A stretch of DNA of 56,727 nt from Actinomyces marseillensis (GTDB taxonomy: Bacteria > Actinomycetota > Actinomycetes > Actinomycetales > Actinomycetaceae). Numbering within the stretch: the stretch's first letter is position 1; every line of letters begins with the position of its first letter. The stretch lies in contig NZ_LT707420.1 of NCBI RefSeq assembly GCF_900155605.1, positions 273,141-329,867 on the forward strand, in the 5' to 3' direction. Shown piece after piece: positions 7,180 through 15,121 of this stretch. The notes under the pieces are model-generated. The model made no database searches. It was not told the DNA's origin and saw only the letters and a list, made by a program, of their open reading frames with translations. A program made the position numbers and the translations under genes.

Positions 7180-7983
7180 TCATGCGGCAAGCGCCTGCTG
7201 AACCATCGGCCTCATCGTGAAGAAACGATCAATCACGCGAGTCCACCGGTTTGTCTGTAAGTCCGGAGTCAGCAGAGCCATCGCAGTCGCGTACTTCGAG
7301 ATACGCGACGGCCGGATCCTGTTTGCCCACAGCAGTCGGTCTAGCTCAGACGGAGCTGCGCCTGATTTGGTTTCAATAATCGCAATGTGGGGAGCCTGAA
7401 GCTCATGTCCCAATGAGTCCCAGTTCAGATCGGTGTCAATCGTCGCTCGCCCCTGACCGTCTGCCATGAGAAGCGTCGAACGCGTGTAGGTTCCAGAGAG
7501 TACGGGGACCAGGGAATCTACTCGATCGACGCCGTCAAAGCACTGAGCGGCCTCGAGCCTTTCGGCCACCCAAAACCTGCCCTCGCGACTCAGTTCCATC
7601 CGCGCAGCCTGAGCGAAGTCGTAGGCCAAGCGCTTCTTGACGGTGTGCCCGCGCGGGCCTCGGGTCTTAACTTCAAGGAATGCCAGCTCCGAATCAAGGT
7701 AAGAGCGCGTACGGACCTTGTAGCGGCGGCGGCGCTTGTGCGCGGTGTCCATGAAGGAGTGCAGCTCGGGAGTATCGAAGTAGCACGAGGCATAGCGCTG
7801 CTCAATCTTCCCTCCGATTTCAAGGATCTGCGTTGCGGGGTTCATGAGCGCGAGCAACTGATCCAAGCGATCCGTGGGCACGACGTACTTGCGGTCGACT
7901 CGCGTGAGCATCGCGGCGCGTGCGTTCATGTCATCAAGGCTGATTCGTTCGAGGTTCGTCAGGTTGTGTAGTTCGTGCGTCAT
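7180..7983 (-). CDS. VTC-domain protein (polyphosphate polymerase-like)
   Basis: A 267-residue soluble protein with the VTC catalytic fold, which in yeast Vtc4 makes polyphosphate from ATP inside a tunnel of basic residues. Visible signatures are TRVDRKYVVP near the N-terminus, YASCYFDTPELHSF, RRRRYKVRTRSY, LAFLEVKTRG..KKRL and, near the end, IIETKS and SRISKYATAM. I chose the ATG at 7983 (GGAGGA 4 nt upstream) over an upstream ATG at 8073 that would overlap the DUF4956 gene. It lies 55 bp downstream of DUF4956, probably in the same transcript. Bacterial VTC proteins of this type commonly travel with DUF4956 and exported CotH or carbohydrate-binding proteins; their product is not firmly established. 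Confidence 0.85.
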   Translation of the reverse strand: MTHELHNLTNLERISLDDMNARAAMLTRVDRKYVVPTDRLDQLLALMNPATQILEIGGKIEQRYASCYFDTPELHSFMDTAHKRRRRYKVRTRSYLDSELAFLEVKTRGPRGHTVKKRLAYDFAQAARMELSREGRFWVAERLEAAQCFDGVDRVDSLVPVLSGTYTRSTLLMADGQGRATIDTDLNWDSLGHELQAPHIAIIETKSGAAPSELDRLLWANRIRPSRISKYATAMALLTPDLQTNRWTRVIDRFFTMRPMVQQALAA

Positions 7984-8038
7984 GGTGTCCTCCAGTTCTT
8001 TCACGAGGCCGAGGCCGGGGTGGCGATTTGCGTTAAGT

Positions 8039-8593
8039 TCAGCGCTTGGCCGGGACCCGGTAGCGAACATCAACCAAGGTGAGATCGTTGACCATGTCGA
8101 GTTTGATGACCTTGACTCCGGTTACCTTGACACCCATGCGGGCTTCAAGTGCTTGGCGAAGTTCCTTCTCGTCTGCGATTGCACGGTCGAATTGGACTTG
8201 CTGCGAGCCGGAGCGTCCTAGGATCAGAGTTGAATCACCAATGGCCAAAGTTGCAAGCACCAATGCGACCATTGCGTAGGAGTAGATCGCGGTGCTCATG
8301 CCGAGGAGCAGACCAATGGCAAGGGAAGCAAAGTAGTAGGCGATTTCGCGCTGGCTGATTTCGTCGGAGCGCAGTCGGATGATCGACAAGACACCGAAGA
8401 GGCCAAGGCCTGCGGATATCGTCGAGTTTGCCATGACGCTTGCGACCGCAAGGACGCCGATGTTCACAACAAAGAATGCGACGACGAGATCGGCGCGTCG
8501 GTGGCGGGGGTAGTAGAGGGCTCCAACCAGGATCAACATTGCGAGAAGGTCGATGATGATCGGCAGAACCATCGCTGTGGTGAGTGCAATCAT
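8039..8593 (-). CDS. DUF4956 membrane protein
   Basis: A 184-residue protein with four or five predicted membrane segments: residues 8-28, about 37-58, 63-70 and around 86-118. The family hallmark is GLFGVLSIIRLRSDEISQRE at about residues 64-83, followed by a soluble C-terminal domain with EKELRQALEARMGVKVTGVKV. DUF4956 proteins are typical partners of VTC-domain proteins; a role as membrane anchor or exporter of the VTC product is inference. The start ATG follows GAGGAG. The promoter region carries the motif shared with the 9015-10859 gene. Confidence 0.88.
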   Translation of the reverse strand: MIALTTAMVLPIIIDLLAMLILVGALYYPRHRRADLVVAFFVVNIGVLAVASVMANSTISAGLGLFGVLSIIRLRSDEISQREIAYYFASLAIGLLLGMSTAIYSYAMVALVLATLAIGDSTLILGRSGSQQVQFDRAIADEKELRQALEARMGVKVTGVKVIKLDMVNDLTLVDVRYRVPAKR

Positions 8594-8631
8594 TTGATGC
8601 TCCTCAAGCTTGTTTCGTGCGTGACATAACT

Positions 8632-8663
8632 ATTGAGCCAGCGGAGTCTATGAATGAGCTATG
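8632..8663 (-). promoter_or_regulatory. Shared upstream motif, copy A (DUF4956-VTC operon)
   Basis: This 32-bp segment matches 10891-10922 at 28 positions. Both begin ATTGAGCCAG and share TCTATGAATGAGCT. Here it ends 38 bp before the start codon. The surrounding sequence is unrelated, so the conservation points to a promoter or operator. Confidence 0.75.
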
Positions 8664-8788
8664 TGGGAGACTTGACCCGGCCATGCTTTTTGGGAGATGC
8701 CTTGGTCGTACTCGAGACTAGGACGCCCGGACAAATCGGCCTGAGACACCCACAGAGCGAGAAGATCGTTTCTTGCGTACATGTACCC

Positions 8789-8863
8789 GGACAAAGTGCG
8801 TCATTGCTCGAGCAATTCCGGCCGTATCCCACATGACTCCTTCCGTTCAGACGCACTTTGTCC
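8789..8863. repeat. 75-bp interspersed hairpin element, copy 2
   Basis: GGACAAAGTGCGTC at 8789-8802 and GACGCACTTTGTCC at 8850-8863 are separated by 47 bp. The centre begins with GCTCGAGC, itself palindromic. A degenerate half-arm CCGGACAAA also occurs near 8728. The 8594-8971 spacer has no gene. Confidence 0.92.
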
Positions 8864-8925
8864 ACGGGGTCGGTCCGCGGGCTGGATCCACGGGGCGAGT
8901 CCACGGGGTGGATCCACTGGCCACC
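8861..8925. repeat. 13-bp tandem repeat, five units
   Basis: Units beginning TCCACGGGG or TCCGCGGG start at 8861, 8874, 8887, 8900 and 8913, a strict 13-bp period. The first unit starts inside the right arm of hairpin element copy 2. Confidence 0.88.
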
Positions 8926-8971
8926 ATTAACCAAAAGGGGCACTGGACCGAACGATGTGAATCAAACGAGT

Positions 8972-9007
8972 AGTGGGGGGATGCAACCGTAGTTGCATCC
9001 CCCCACT
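8972..9007 (-). terminator. Strong terminator of the beta-helix lipoprotein gene
   Basis: A perfect 16-bp stem (AGTGGGGGGATGCAAC and its complement) with a CGTA loop, starting 7 bp beyond the stop codon. It is nearly symmetric and may work in both directions. Confidence 0.9.
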
Positions 9008-9014
9008 CTTTCAC

Positions 9015-10859
9015 TCAGCGGCCGCCCTGACGGTTTCCGCCTTGTCCGCCAGGAGCACCTCCCTGACCACCGGGCGCTCCCCCACCAGGACCGCCCTGGC
9101 CACCGGTCGATTGACCCGCAGTGACAGAGGTCGAATTGGAATCCACACTCACCGTGTAGCTCTGGCTATTCGACACATCCGCAGAGGAGAAGACCACGTT
9201 CTGGAAGGTCTTTGCGGCCTTAATGTTGGCCAAGACCTTTCCACTGGAATCCTTAATGGTCACAGTCGAGTTCGCGTTACCGGAAGCCGAAGCCTGCAGC
9301 CATCCCTGTGAAGAGTTGGTCGAAGGCGATTCAGCCATTCCGGAAGAACCAATCGCGATCAGCGTTCCACCACTGACCAAGAATTCACCGTTCGAATCCA
9401 GTGCGCCGTTCCCGCCATCCGTCGGGCCGTAAACGATCGTGTTACCGCCGGAGATCTCCACCGAGCCATTGGAGTCGATGCCGTCACCGCCGGCGTTCAC
9501 CGTCACGGTTCCGCCCGAAATTAGGATCTTCTCACCGGTGTCCTGCATGGAGCCACCGCCACCGGGTCCGTTGTTGGTCGTGGTCGTCTTTGTCGCGGTC
9601 TTCGCCGCTTCAACTGCCGCAACGGTGGTCGAACCGGAGCCGTTGATACCGTCATCACTGGAGGTCAGATTGACCTCACCATTGGAGATGGTGATCAAAC
9701 CGCCCTCAAGGGCTTCATTAGACTGTTCAACCGTAACCTTCGCGCCGTCAAGAACGGCCGCACCCTCAGCGTGGATACCATCGTCAGCGGTTGATGCAAC
9801 GATTGTTCCGGAGGTCAGCCGGATTGCACCATCGGAGTGCAGACCATCGTCACCGGAGTCAATCGTGACCTCGCCACCGTCTTCGATCAGGAAGACACCG
9901 GCCTTAATTCCCTTAGTGGAATTATTGGAGTCCTTTCCAGACGAGGCCCCGCCACCGGCAATGATCGTCGTATCTCCACCGGTGATAATGACATCGGTTT
10001 CACCCTGAATACCGTCACCCGCGGAGGTGATTTCGATGGTGCCACCGGTGATATTGACGTAGCCCTTAGTGGTATCGCTATCTTGGTCAGACTTCAGGCC
10101 GTCCCCTCCTGAAGTGAGCTTGATAGTTCCGCCAGCAACGGTCAGCGAGTCCTTGCCACGTAGCGCATCGTCCTTCGAGGTGACCGTGATGTTACCCGAC
10201 AGAATGTAGAGATCGTCCTTGCTGGTAATACCGTCGTTGTAGTTGGCATTGACCGTCAGCGAACCGCTACCCGTAATAGTGAGGTCGGCATCGGAATAAA
10301 TCGCCGCGTTGTCCTCAGCATTCGTATCCGAGGGAGTGCCGTCAGTGACGGTGTTTGAACCATTCAATGACAGAACAACATCATCTGCTGAGACCACATT
10401 GATCGCGCTCCCCGACGAGTTTGTGATTGTCGCACCGTCAAGGATCAAGACGACCTGGGCATCTTTCCCGGCCTCGACCTTGACCTGTCCATTGAGCGTT
10501 CCAGAGAGCTTGTAGACGCCAGCCTGGGTGATCGTCACCGTGGAGCCGTCGACCTTCACTCCGGATGCTGATGTACTCGCGCTGCTTCCGTTCAAAGAAA
10601 TGGTCTGAGCCGAAGAAGCATCCCACGCGCTGTCCTCAACGTAGGAGGCTTTCGCGTTCGCAGCCAGGGCCTCGGCAGCGGTCGGAGGAGCAATGACAGT
10701 CCCAGACTCTGCGGAAACCGATGAGCTTGAGGCAGCCTTCGCGCTGACGGCCGACGAGGCCGATGCGGTGCCGGAAGTCGATGCGCAAGCGCTCAGTGCG
10801 AGCGCGCCGACCGCGGCTACGGCTGATAACCGTACAAGAGTCGATGCTGGCGTTTTCAT
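9015..10859 (-). CDS. Carbohydrate-binding-domain (DUF4353-like) beta-helix lipoprotein
   Basis: A 614-residue exported protein. The N-terminus is a lipoprotein signal (basic start, VAAVGALALSAC), then a Ser/Ala-rich linker. Residues ~100-530 are a long parallel beta-helix with many rungs of the form GGTVTVNAGGDGIDSNGS and SAGDGIQGE, the DUF4353 pattern. A beta-sandwich-like stretch follows, then a Gly/Gln/Pro tail (GGQGGPGGGAPGG). The repeated Asp-Gly turns could bind Ca2+. The gene is transcribed alone but its upstream motif nearly equals that of DUF4956-VTC. Lipoproteins of this type are known neighbours of VTC/DUF4956 pairs, so it may be the surface partner of that module; its ligand is unknown. 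Confidence 0.82.
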   Translation of the reverse strand: MKTPASTLVRLSAVAAVGALALSACASTSGTASASSAVSAKAASSSSVSAESGTVIAPPTAAEALAANAKASYVEDSAWDASSAQTISLNGSSASTSASGVKVDGSTVTITQAGVYKLSGTLNGQVKVEAGKDAQVVLILDGATITNSSGSAINVVSADDVVLSLNGSNTVTDGTPSDTNAEDNAAIYSDADLTITGSGSLTVNANYNDGITSKDDLYILSGNITVTSKDDALRGKDSLTVAGGTIKLTSGGDGLKSDQDSDTTKGYVNITGGTIEITSAGDGIQGETDVIITGGDTTIIAGGGASSGKDSNNSTKGIKAGVFLIEDGGEVTIDSGDDGLHSDGAIRLTSGTIVASTADDGIHAEGAAVLDGAKVTVEQSNEALEGGLITISNGEVNLTSSDDGINGSGSTTVAAVEAAKTATKTTTTNNGPGGGGSMQDTGEKILISGGTVTVNAGGDGIDSNGSVEISGGNTIVYGPTDGGNGALDSNGEFLVSGGTLIAIGSSGMAESPSTNSSQGWLQASASGNANSTVTIKDSSGKVLANIKAAKTFQNVVFSSADVSNSQSYTVSVDSNSTSVTAGQSTGGQGGPGGGAPGGQGGAPGGQGGNRQGGR

Positions 10860-10890
10860 GTGAGGTCCTTTCGTGGATCGTGATGATCCA

Positions 10891-10922
10891 ATTGAGCCAG
10901 TCGACTCTATGAATGAGCTGTG
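10891..10922 (-). promoter_or_regulatory. Shared upstream motif, copy B (beta-helix lipoprotein gene)
   Basis: Matches 8632-8663 at 28 of 32 positions and ends 31 bp before the start codon. Differences are confined to the centre (TCGAC versus CGGAG) and one base near the end. Confidence 0.75.
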
Positions 10923-10960
10923 CCTAGCTCAGGCCTCACATAAGAAAGAAAATTGCGCCT

Positions 10961-12121
10961 TTACAGTGCCGAAGAATCAATGAAAGAAGGTTGATTTTCC
11001 AGGAAATCCTCGAGGACTCGATTGAGCTGTTCGTACTCGATGAGGAAGCCGTCATGGCCATGCGGAGACGACAGGCACGCGTATTGCGCGCCGGGGATTC
11101 CCTCGGCAACCTTGAGTCCTTCTTTCGCGAAGAAGAGTCGGTCCGAGTCCACCGAAATGACCAGCGTTCGCGCGGTGATCTGCCGCAGTGCCTCGGTAAT
11201 TCCCCCGCGATCGCGACCGATGTCGTAGCTCAGCATCGTGCGGCACAAGGAAACGTAGGAACCCGCGTCGAAACGACGCACGAGCTTTGCCCCGTGGTAG
11301 TCCAAGTAGGACTGGACAGCCAGACGGCCGCCGCTTAACACGTCCTCGCGGTCCTGGGGTGCGCGCCCGAAGCGCGCGTCCAGCTCATCGGGGCAGCGGT
11401 AGGTGGCGTGAGCGATTTGTCGCGCGAGGTTGAGTCCCGCGTGAGGGCCTTCTTCTTGGTCGTAGTAGTCTCCGCCTCGCCAGTTGGGGTCCAGTTCAAT
11501 GGCGCGGATTTGAGTGTGCGCCCAAGCCGCACGTTCCGCGTTCGTGCATGCCGCCGAGGCCACGACGACCAAGCGCTCACAGCGCAGCGGGAAGGTCACT
11601 CCCCACTCGAGCGCGCGGTGTCCTCCCAGGGAGGCGCCGATGACCGTGTTCCACGTGGGAATCCCGAGGTAATCCGCAAGCCGCGCCTCGGCCTGAACCT
11701 GGTCGCGCGTTGAGATGACGGGGAAACGCGAACCCCACGGCTGCCCGTCAGGCGCTGCCGAGGCCGGGCCCGTGCTTCCCTGACAGCCACCGAGAACGTT
11801 GGGAACGACGAGGAAGTAGCGCTCGGGATCCAAGGGTTTGCCCGGTCCGACGGCCTCTTCCCACCAGCCCGCAGTGACCTGGCCGGGAGCCGCCGGCCCC
11901 GAGATGTGGGCATCGCCCGTGAGTGCGTGCAGCACGAGGATCGCATTCGATCGGTCCTCGTTGAGCCTGCCCAAGGTCTCGTAGGCCAGTGTCACTTCCG
12001 GCAGGAATGAACCATTTTCAAGGCGGAGGGGCCCCAAGTGCGCAAACTTACGGAATGCGACGGGGTCATTAGGCGTCCACGCACCACTGACGGGGATCGG
12101 TCCAAGTTCACGTCGGCTCAT
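10961..12121 (-). CDS. metX: Homoserine O-acetyltransferase
   Basis: Transfers acetyl from acetyl-CoA to homoserine, the first committed step of methionine synthesis in many actinobacteria. The 386-residue alpha/beta hydrolase has the family N-terminal region (LAYETLGRLNEDRSNAILVLHALTGDAH) and GCQGSTGP. The nucleophile S164 sits in GASLGGHRALEW, where most family members read GGSMGGMQALEW. The rest of the triad is probably D325 or D327 in VISVDSDRLF and H356 in SPHGHDGFL. It lies 44 bp downstream of metY on the same strand, so the two enzymes of the direct sulphhydrylation route form an operon. Confidence 0.93.
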   Translation of the reverse strand: MSRRELGPIPVSGAWTPNDPVAFRKFAHLGPLRLENGSFLPEVTLAYETLGRLNEDRSNAILVLHALTGDAHISGPAAPGQVTAGWWEEAVGPGKPLDPERYFLVVPNVLGGCQGSTGPASAAPDGQPWGSRFPVISTRDQVQAEARLADYLGIPTWNTVIGASLGGHRALEWGVTFPLRCERLVVVASAACTNAERAAWAHTQIRAIELDPNWRGGDYYDQEEGPHAGLNLARQIAHATYRCPDELDARFGRAPQDREDVLSGGRLAVQSYLDYHGAKLVRRFDAGSYVSLCRTMLSYDIGRDRGGITEALRQITARTLVISVDSDRLFFAKEGLKVAEGIPGAQYACLSSPHGHDGFLIEYEQLNRVLEDFLENQPSFIDSSAL

Positions 12122-12165
12122 GGTCTCTTCCTCACTTACCTCGAGATTGCGCGGGCTGGCCAGTG

Positions 12166-13512
12166 TCAGGCCAGGTGGGCGACGGCCTCGAATCCTTGGA
12201 CAAGGTCGGCAATGATGTCGTTAACGTTCTCAATGCCAATGGACAGGCGGACGGTTCCGGGTTCAATTCCCGCGGCACGCAGCTGGGACTCACTGAGTTG
12301 GGAGTGCGTGGTGGATGCGGGGTGAATGACCAAGGACTTTGCGTCACCGATATTGGCAACGGTCGGGAGAAGCTTGAGCGAGGTCGCAAATGAGGTTCCG
12401 GCTTCGAGGCCGCCCTTGATGACGAAGGAGAGCAGGCCGCCAGCACCGCGCGGGTTGTACTTCTGGTGGAGCTCGTAGTAGGGCGAGGACTCGAGGCCCG
12501 CGTAGTTGACGGACTCAACCTGCGGGTGGGCCTCGAGGAACTTCGCAACTTTCAGCGCGTTGTCAACGTGGCGCTCAACGCGTAGCGACAGGGTCTGGAT
12601 CCCCTGCTCGATGAGGAAGGAGTTGAAGGGCGAGGGAGCACAGCCGACATCTCGCAGGCCAATTCCACGTGCGCGAATGATGTAGGAGAGGTTTGCTCCG
12701 AGCTTCTCGGCGCTCAGGTCATGTCCGAAAACAAGGCCCGCGTAGGAAGATTCGGGTTCATTGAAACCGGGGAAACGCTTGGGGTCCTTCGTGTAGTCGA
12801 AGTTACCGGCATCGACAATTGCACCCGAAATTGCGGTTCCGTGTCCGCCCAGGTACTTCGTGGCCGAGTGGATGACGATGTCGGCGCCCCACTCGATGGG
12901 CCTGGTCAGGTAGGGGGTTGCAACAGTGTTATCGACGATCAGCGGAACGCCAACGGAGTGTGCGGCCTGCGCAATCTTCTCGATATCGAAGATATCGCCC
13001 TTGGGGTTGGGGATGGTTTCGCCGTAGAAGGCAACGGTGTTTTCATCGGCCAGAGATAGCCATTCGTCCACATCGTAGGGATCGCTCACGAAGCGGGCAT
13101 CGATTCCGAGGCGACGCAGGGTGTTGTTGAGCAGCGAGGTTGAACCGCCGTAAAGCGAAGGCGAAGCAACAATGTTATTCCCCGCAGATGCCAGGTTCAG
13201 GATTGCAAGAGTAATTGCAGATTGGCCAGAGGAAGTCAGAAGCGCACCGACACCACCTTCGAGGGCAGCAATTCGGGCCTCGACGTAATCATTGGTCGGG
13301 TTGCCCAAGCGAGTGTAGATGGGGCCAAGTTCTTGAAGGGCGAAGCGAGCTGCAGCGCGTTCCGCAGAGTCAAAGGCAAATGAAGTGGTTTGAAGAATCG
13401 GGATGGAAGTTGCACCGGTTTGGGGATCGCGGTCCCAGCCCGCGTGAATTTGCTTGGTCTCAAATGCCCAAGAGTTCTGGTAGTCGGTGTCCGTTGCCTC
13501 AATTGCGCCCAT
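12166..13512 (-). CDS. metY: O-acetylhomoserine sulphhydrylase
   Basis: A PLP enzyme of 448 residues that turns O-acetylhomoserine plus sulphide into homocysteine. It has the Cys/Met-metabolism fold: PILQTTSFAF, YTRLGNPTNDYVEARIAALEGG, SSGQSAITLAI, and the PLP lysine K219 in VIHSATKYLGGHGTAISG. The start ATG follows GGAG at good spacing. It is the first gene of the metYX operon. The ~160-nt leader was searched by eye for SAM riboswitch cores and none was recognised. Confidence 0.94.
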   Translation of the reverse strand: MGAIEATDTDYQNSWAFETKQIHAGWDRDPQTGATSIPILQTTSFAFDSAERAAARFALQELGPIYTRLGNPTNDYVEARIAALEGGVGALLTSSGQSAITLAILNLASAGNNIVASPSLYGGSTSLLNNTLRRLGIDARFVSDPYDVDEWLSLADENTVAFYGETIPNPKGDIFDIEKIAQAAHSVGVPLIVDNTVATPYLTRPIEWGADIVIHSATKYLGGHGTAISGAIVDAGNFDYTKDPKRFPGFNEPESSYAGLVFGHDLSAEKLGANLSYIIRARGIGLRDVGCAPSPFNSFLIEQGIQTLSLRVERHVDNALKVAKFLEAHPQVESVNYAGLESSPYYELHQKYNPRGAGGLLSFVIKGGLEAGTSFATSLKLLPTVANIGDAKSLVIHPASTTHSQLSESQLRAAGIEPGTVRLSIGIENVNDIIADLVQGFEAVAHLA

Positions 13513-13648
13513 TGTTACTTCTCCTAGTGTTCACGATTTTTGATTCTTGTGACGTGAGGAGAGGCGATGGCTGAGGGGTCGAGCCGCTACGCTCACAATT
13601 TGGCGATTGCGGCAGTTTCCAACGCAAAGACGTACGACCCGGGCGAGT

Positions 13649-13677
13649 AATCTCTAGCCATCAGTAGGTCTGGTCAA
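13649..13677 (-). promoter_or_regulatory. Likely promoter of metYX
   Basis: On the minus strand TTGACC (13672-13677) and GAGATT (13649-13654, preceded by CTA) are 17 bp apart. The -35 box overlaps the T-run of the xylB terminator. The transcript would have about 130 nt of leader; it holds a weak GCCGC/GCGGC dyad but no regulator site that I recognise. Confidence 0.5.
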
Positions 13678-13678
13678 A

Positions 13679-13698
13679 AGCTGACGCGAGGGTCAGCT
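13679..13698 (-). terminator. Terminator of xylAB
   Basis: AGCTGAC / GTCAGCT with a 6-nt loop, followed on the minus strand by TTTTG. It lies 60 bp beyond the xylB stop; a second small hairpin (CATAGC/GCTATG, about 13713-13729) lies between. Confidence 0.8.
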
Positions 13699-13758
13699 AC
13701 GCATTCGCTGGAACATAGCCTCATGCTATGGCCCAGGCGTGGGCCGCGCACGGCGTGC

Positions 13759-15117
13759 TCATATCGTGGGCGAATGTAACATTCCCGCCTGCCTTGCGGC
13801 ACCCAGGGCGACGTATTCTGCTGCCTCGGGAAATTCAACGGGCACCCCCAAGAATTCGGGCGCCAAGCTCTGCACTGCCCGCGAGCGTGCTCCGCCGCCG
13901 ACAACGAGCACTTTCTCGATCGGAACTCCCAGCTCACGCACGCATTCGAGCGCGAAACGCATGTGGCTTAGCAGCCCCTCGACACCGGCCCGAGCAAGGT
14001 GCGCGCGCGTCGAATTCTTGAGCGTCATTCCCTCCAATCGGGCAGTGGCATCGGGCAGGTTCGGCGTGCGTTCGCCTTCAAAATACGGAACGAGGCGCAG
14101 CCCTCCCGCGTCGGGAACCGACAGTGCCGCTTCGTCTAGTTCCTCATAGCCGAGGCCGCTCATCGCGCCGACCGCGTCGAGGATTCGCGAGGCGTTGAGC
14201 GTGCACGCGAGGGGAAGCCAGTGCCCGCTTGCGTCAGCAAAACCGGCGACTTGACCGCTGGGGTCCTCGACGGGAGTTTCACTCACAACGGCAACAACCC
14301 CGGAGGTTCCCAACGAGAGCAACGCCTGTCCGACACCGAGGCCAACACCGAGCGCAGCCCCAGCATTATCCCCACACCCTGGGCCGATGGCGATTTCTCC
14401 CCATCCATGCCTTGGATCCCCAAATCCCATGGCCTCCATGGGCTCGCAGATCTTCGGCAGGATGATTCCCTCGGCTTCTTCCACCGAAATTCGCAGGGCC
14501 TGAGCCAAGATTTCGCGCCTGTAGGCCGCATCAGCCCGGTCCATGTATCCGGTTCCCGAGGCGTCGGAGCGGTCGGTGCACATTCCTTCCAATCCGACAG
14601 TCTCAAAACCGCCGCGGATTTTCCAACTCAGCCAGTCGTGAGGAAGGCAGATTGCCGCAATCTTCCTTGCATTCTCCGGTTCATTGTCTGCAAGCCAGCG
14701 CAGTTTGGTGACCGTAAAAGAGGCAACGGGAACGAGGCCCGTGGCGCGGGCCCACCAGCGAGCACCGAGCTCGCGGTCTCCATCGCCTCGTTCGCAGGTG
14801 AGTTCCTCGGCCGCGCCGGCGCTTCGGGTATCGTTCCACAAAAGCGCCGGGCGGATGACCTCGCCACGCTCGTCCAAGCAGACCATTCCGTGTTGTTGCC
14901 CGCCCACGCTCAGCGCACGCACGTCATCCAAGCCGCCAGCCGCGCGCACAGCCTCGAGGAAGGCATCCCACCACGCCTGGGGGTCGACTTCGCTTCCCTC
15001 GGGGTGCGAGGCGCGACCTTCGCGGACGATCCTGCCGCTGACCGGATCGCAGATGACAACTTTGCACGATTGCGTGGAGGAGTCGACTCCAGCGACGAAT
15101 GGCCTGCTCTCACTCAT
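13759..15117 (-). CDS. xylB: Xylulokinase
   Basis: Phosphorylates D-xylulose to feed the pentose phosphate pathway. This 452-residue FGGY-family kinase starts with VAGVDSSTQSCKVVI (phosphate-1 motif). It has SVGGQQHGMVCLD and LLWNDTRSAGAA in the sugar site, LPHDWLSWKIRG, and in the second half GCGDNAGAALGVG (catalytic Asp) and LLSLGTSGVVAV. VVGGGARSRAVQ is the adenosine-binding stretch near the end. It starts 4 bp after the xylA stop, so the two are co-transcribed. No xylose transporter is in the window. Confidence 0.95.
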   Translation of the reverse strand: MSESRPFVAGVDSSTQSCKVVICDPVSGRIVREGRASHPEGSEVDPQAWWDAFLEAVRAAGGLDDVRALSVGGQQHGMVCLDERGEVIRPALLWNDTRSAGAAEELTCERGDGDRELGARWWARATGLVPVASFTVTKLRWLADNEPENARKIAAICLPHDWLSWKIRGGFETVGLEGMCTDRSDASGTGYMDRADAAYRREILAQALRISVEEAEGIILPKICEPMEAMGFGDPRHGWGEIAIGPGCGDNAGAALGVGLGVGQALLSLGTSGVVAVVSETPVEDPSGQVAGFADASGHWLPLACTLNASRILDAVGAMSGLGYEELDEAALSVPDAGGLRLVPYFEGERTPNLPDATARLEGMTLKNSTRAHLARAGVEGLLSHMRFALECVRELGVPIEKVLVVGGGARSRAVQSLAPEFLGVPVEFPEAAEYVALGAARQAGMLHSPTI

Positions 15118-15121
15118 GGTT

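Noticed and set aside
9439-10008. Open frame antisense to the beta-helix lipoprotein
   Set aside because: It mirrors the Asp-Gly repeat of the real gene and shows only low-complexity Pro/Ser sequence.
13513-13648. SAM riboswitch in the metYX leader
   Set aside because: I looked for S-box, SAM-II and SAM-IV core sequences on the minus strand and found none; only a weak GCCGC/GCGGC pairing exists.
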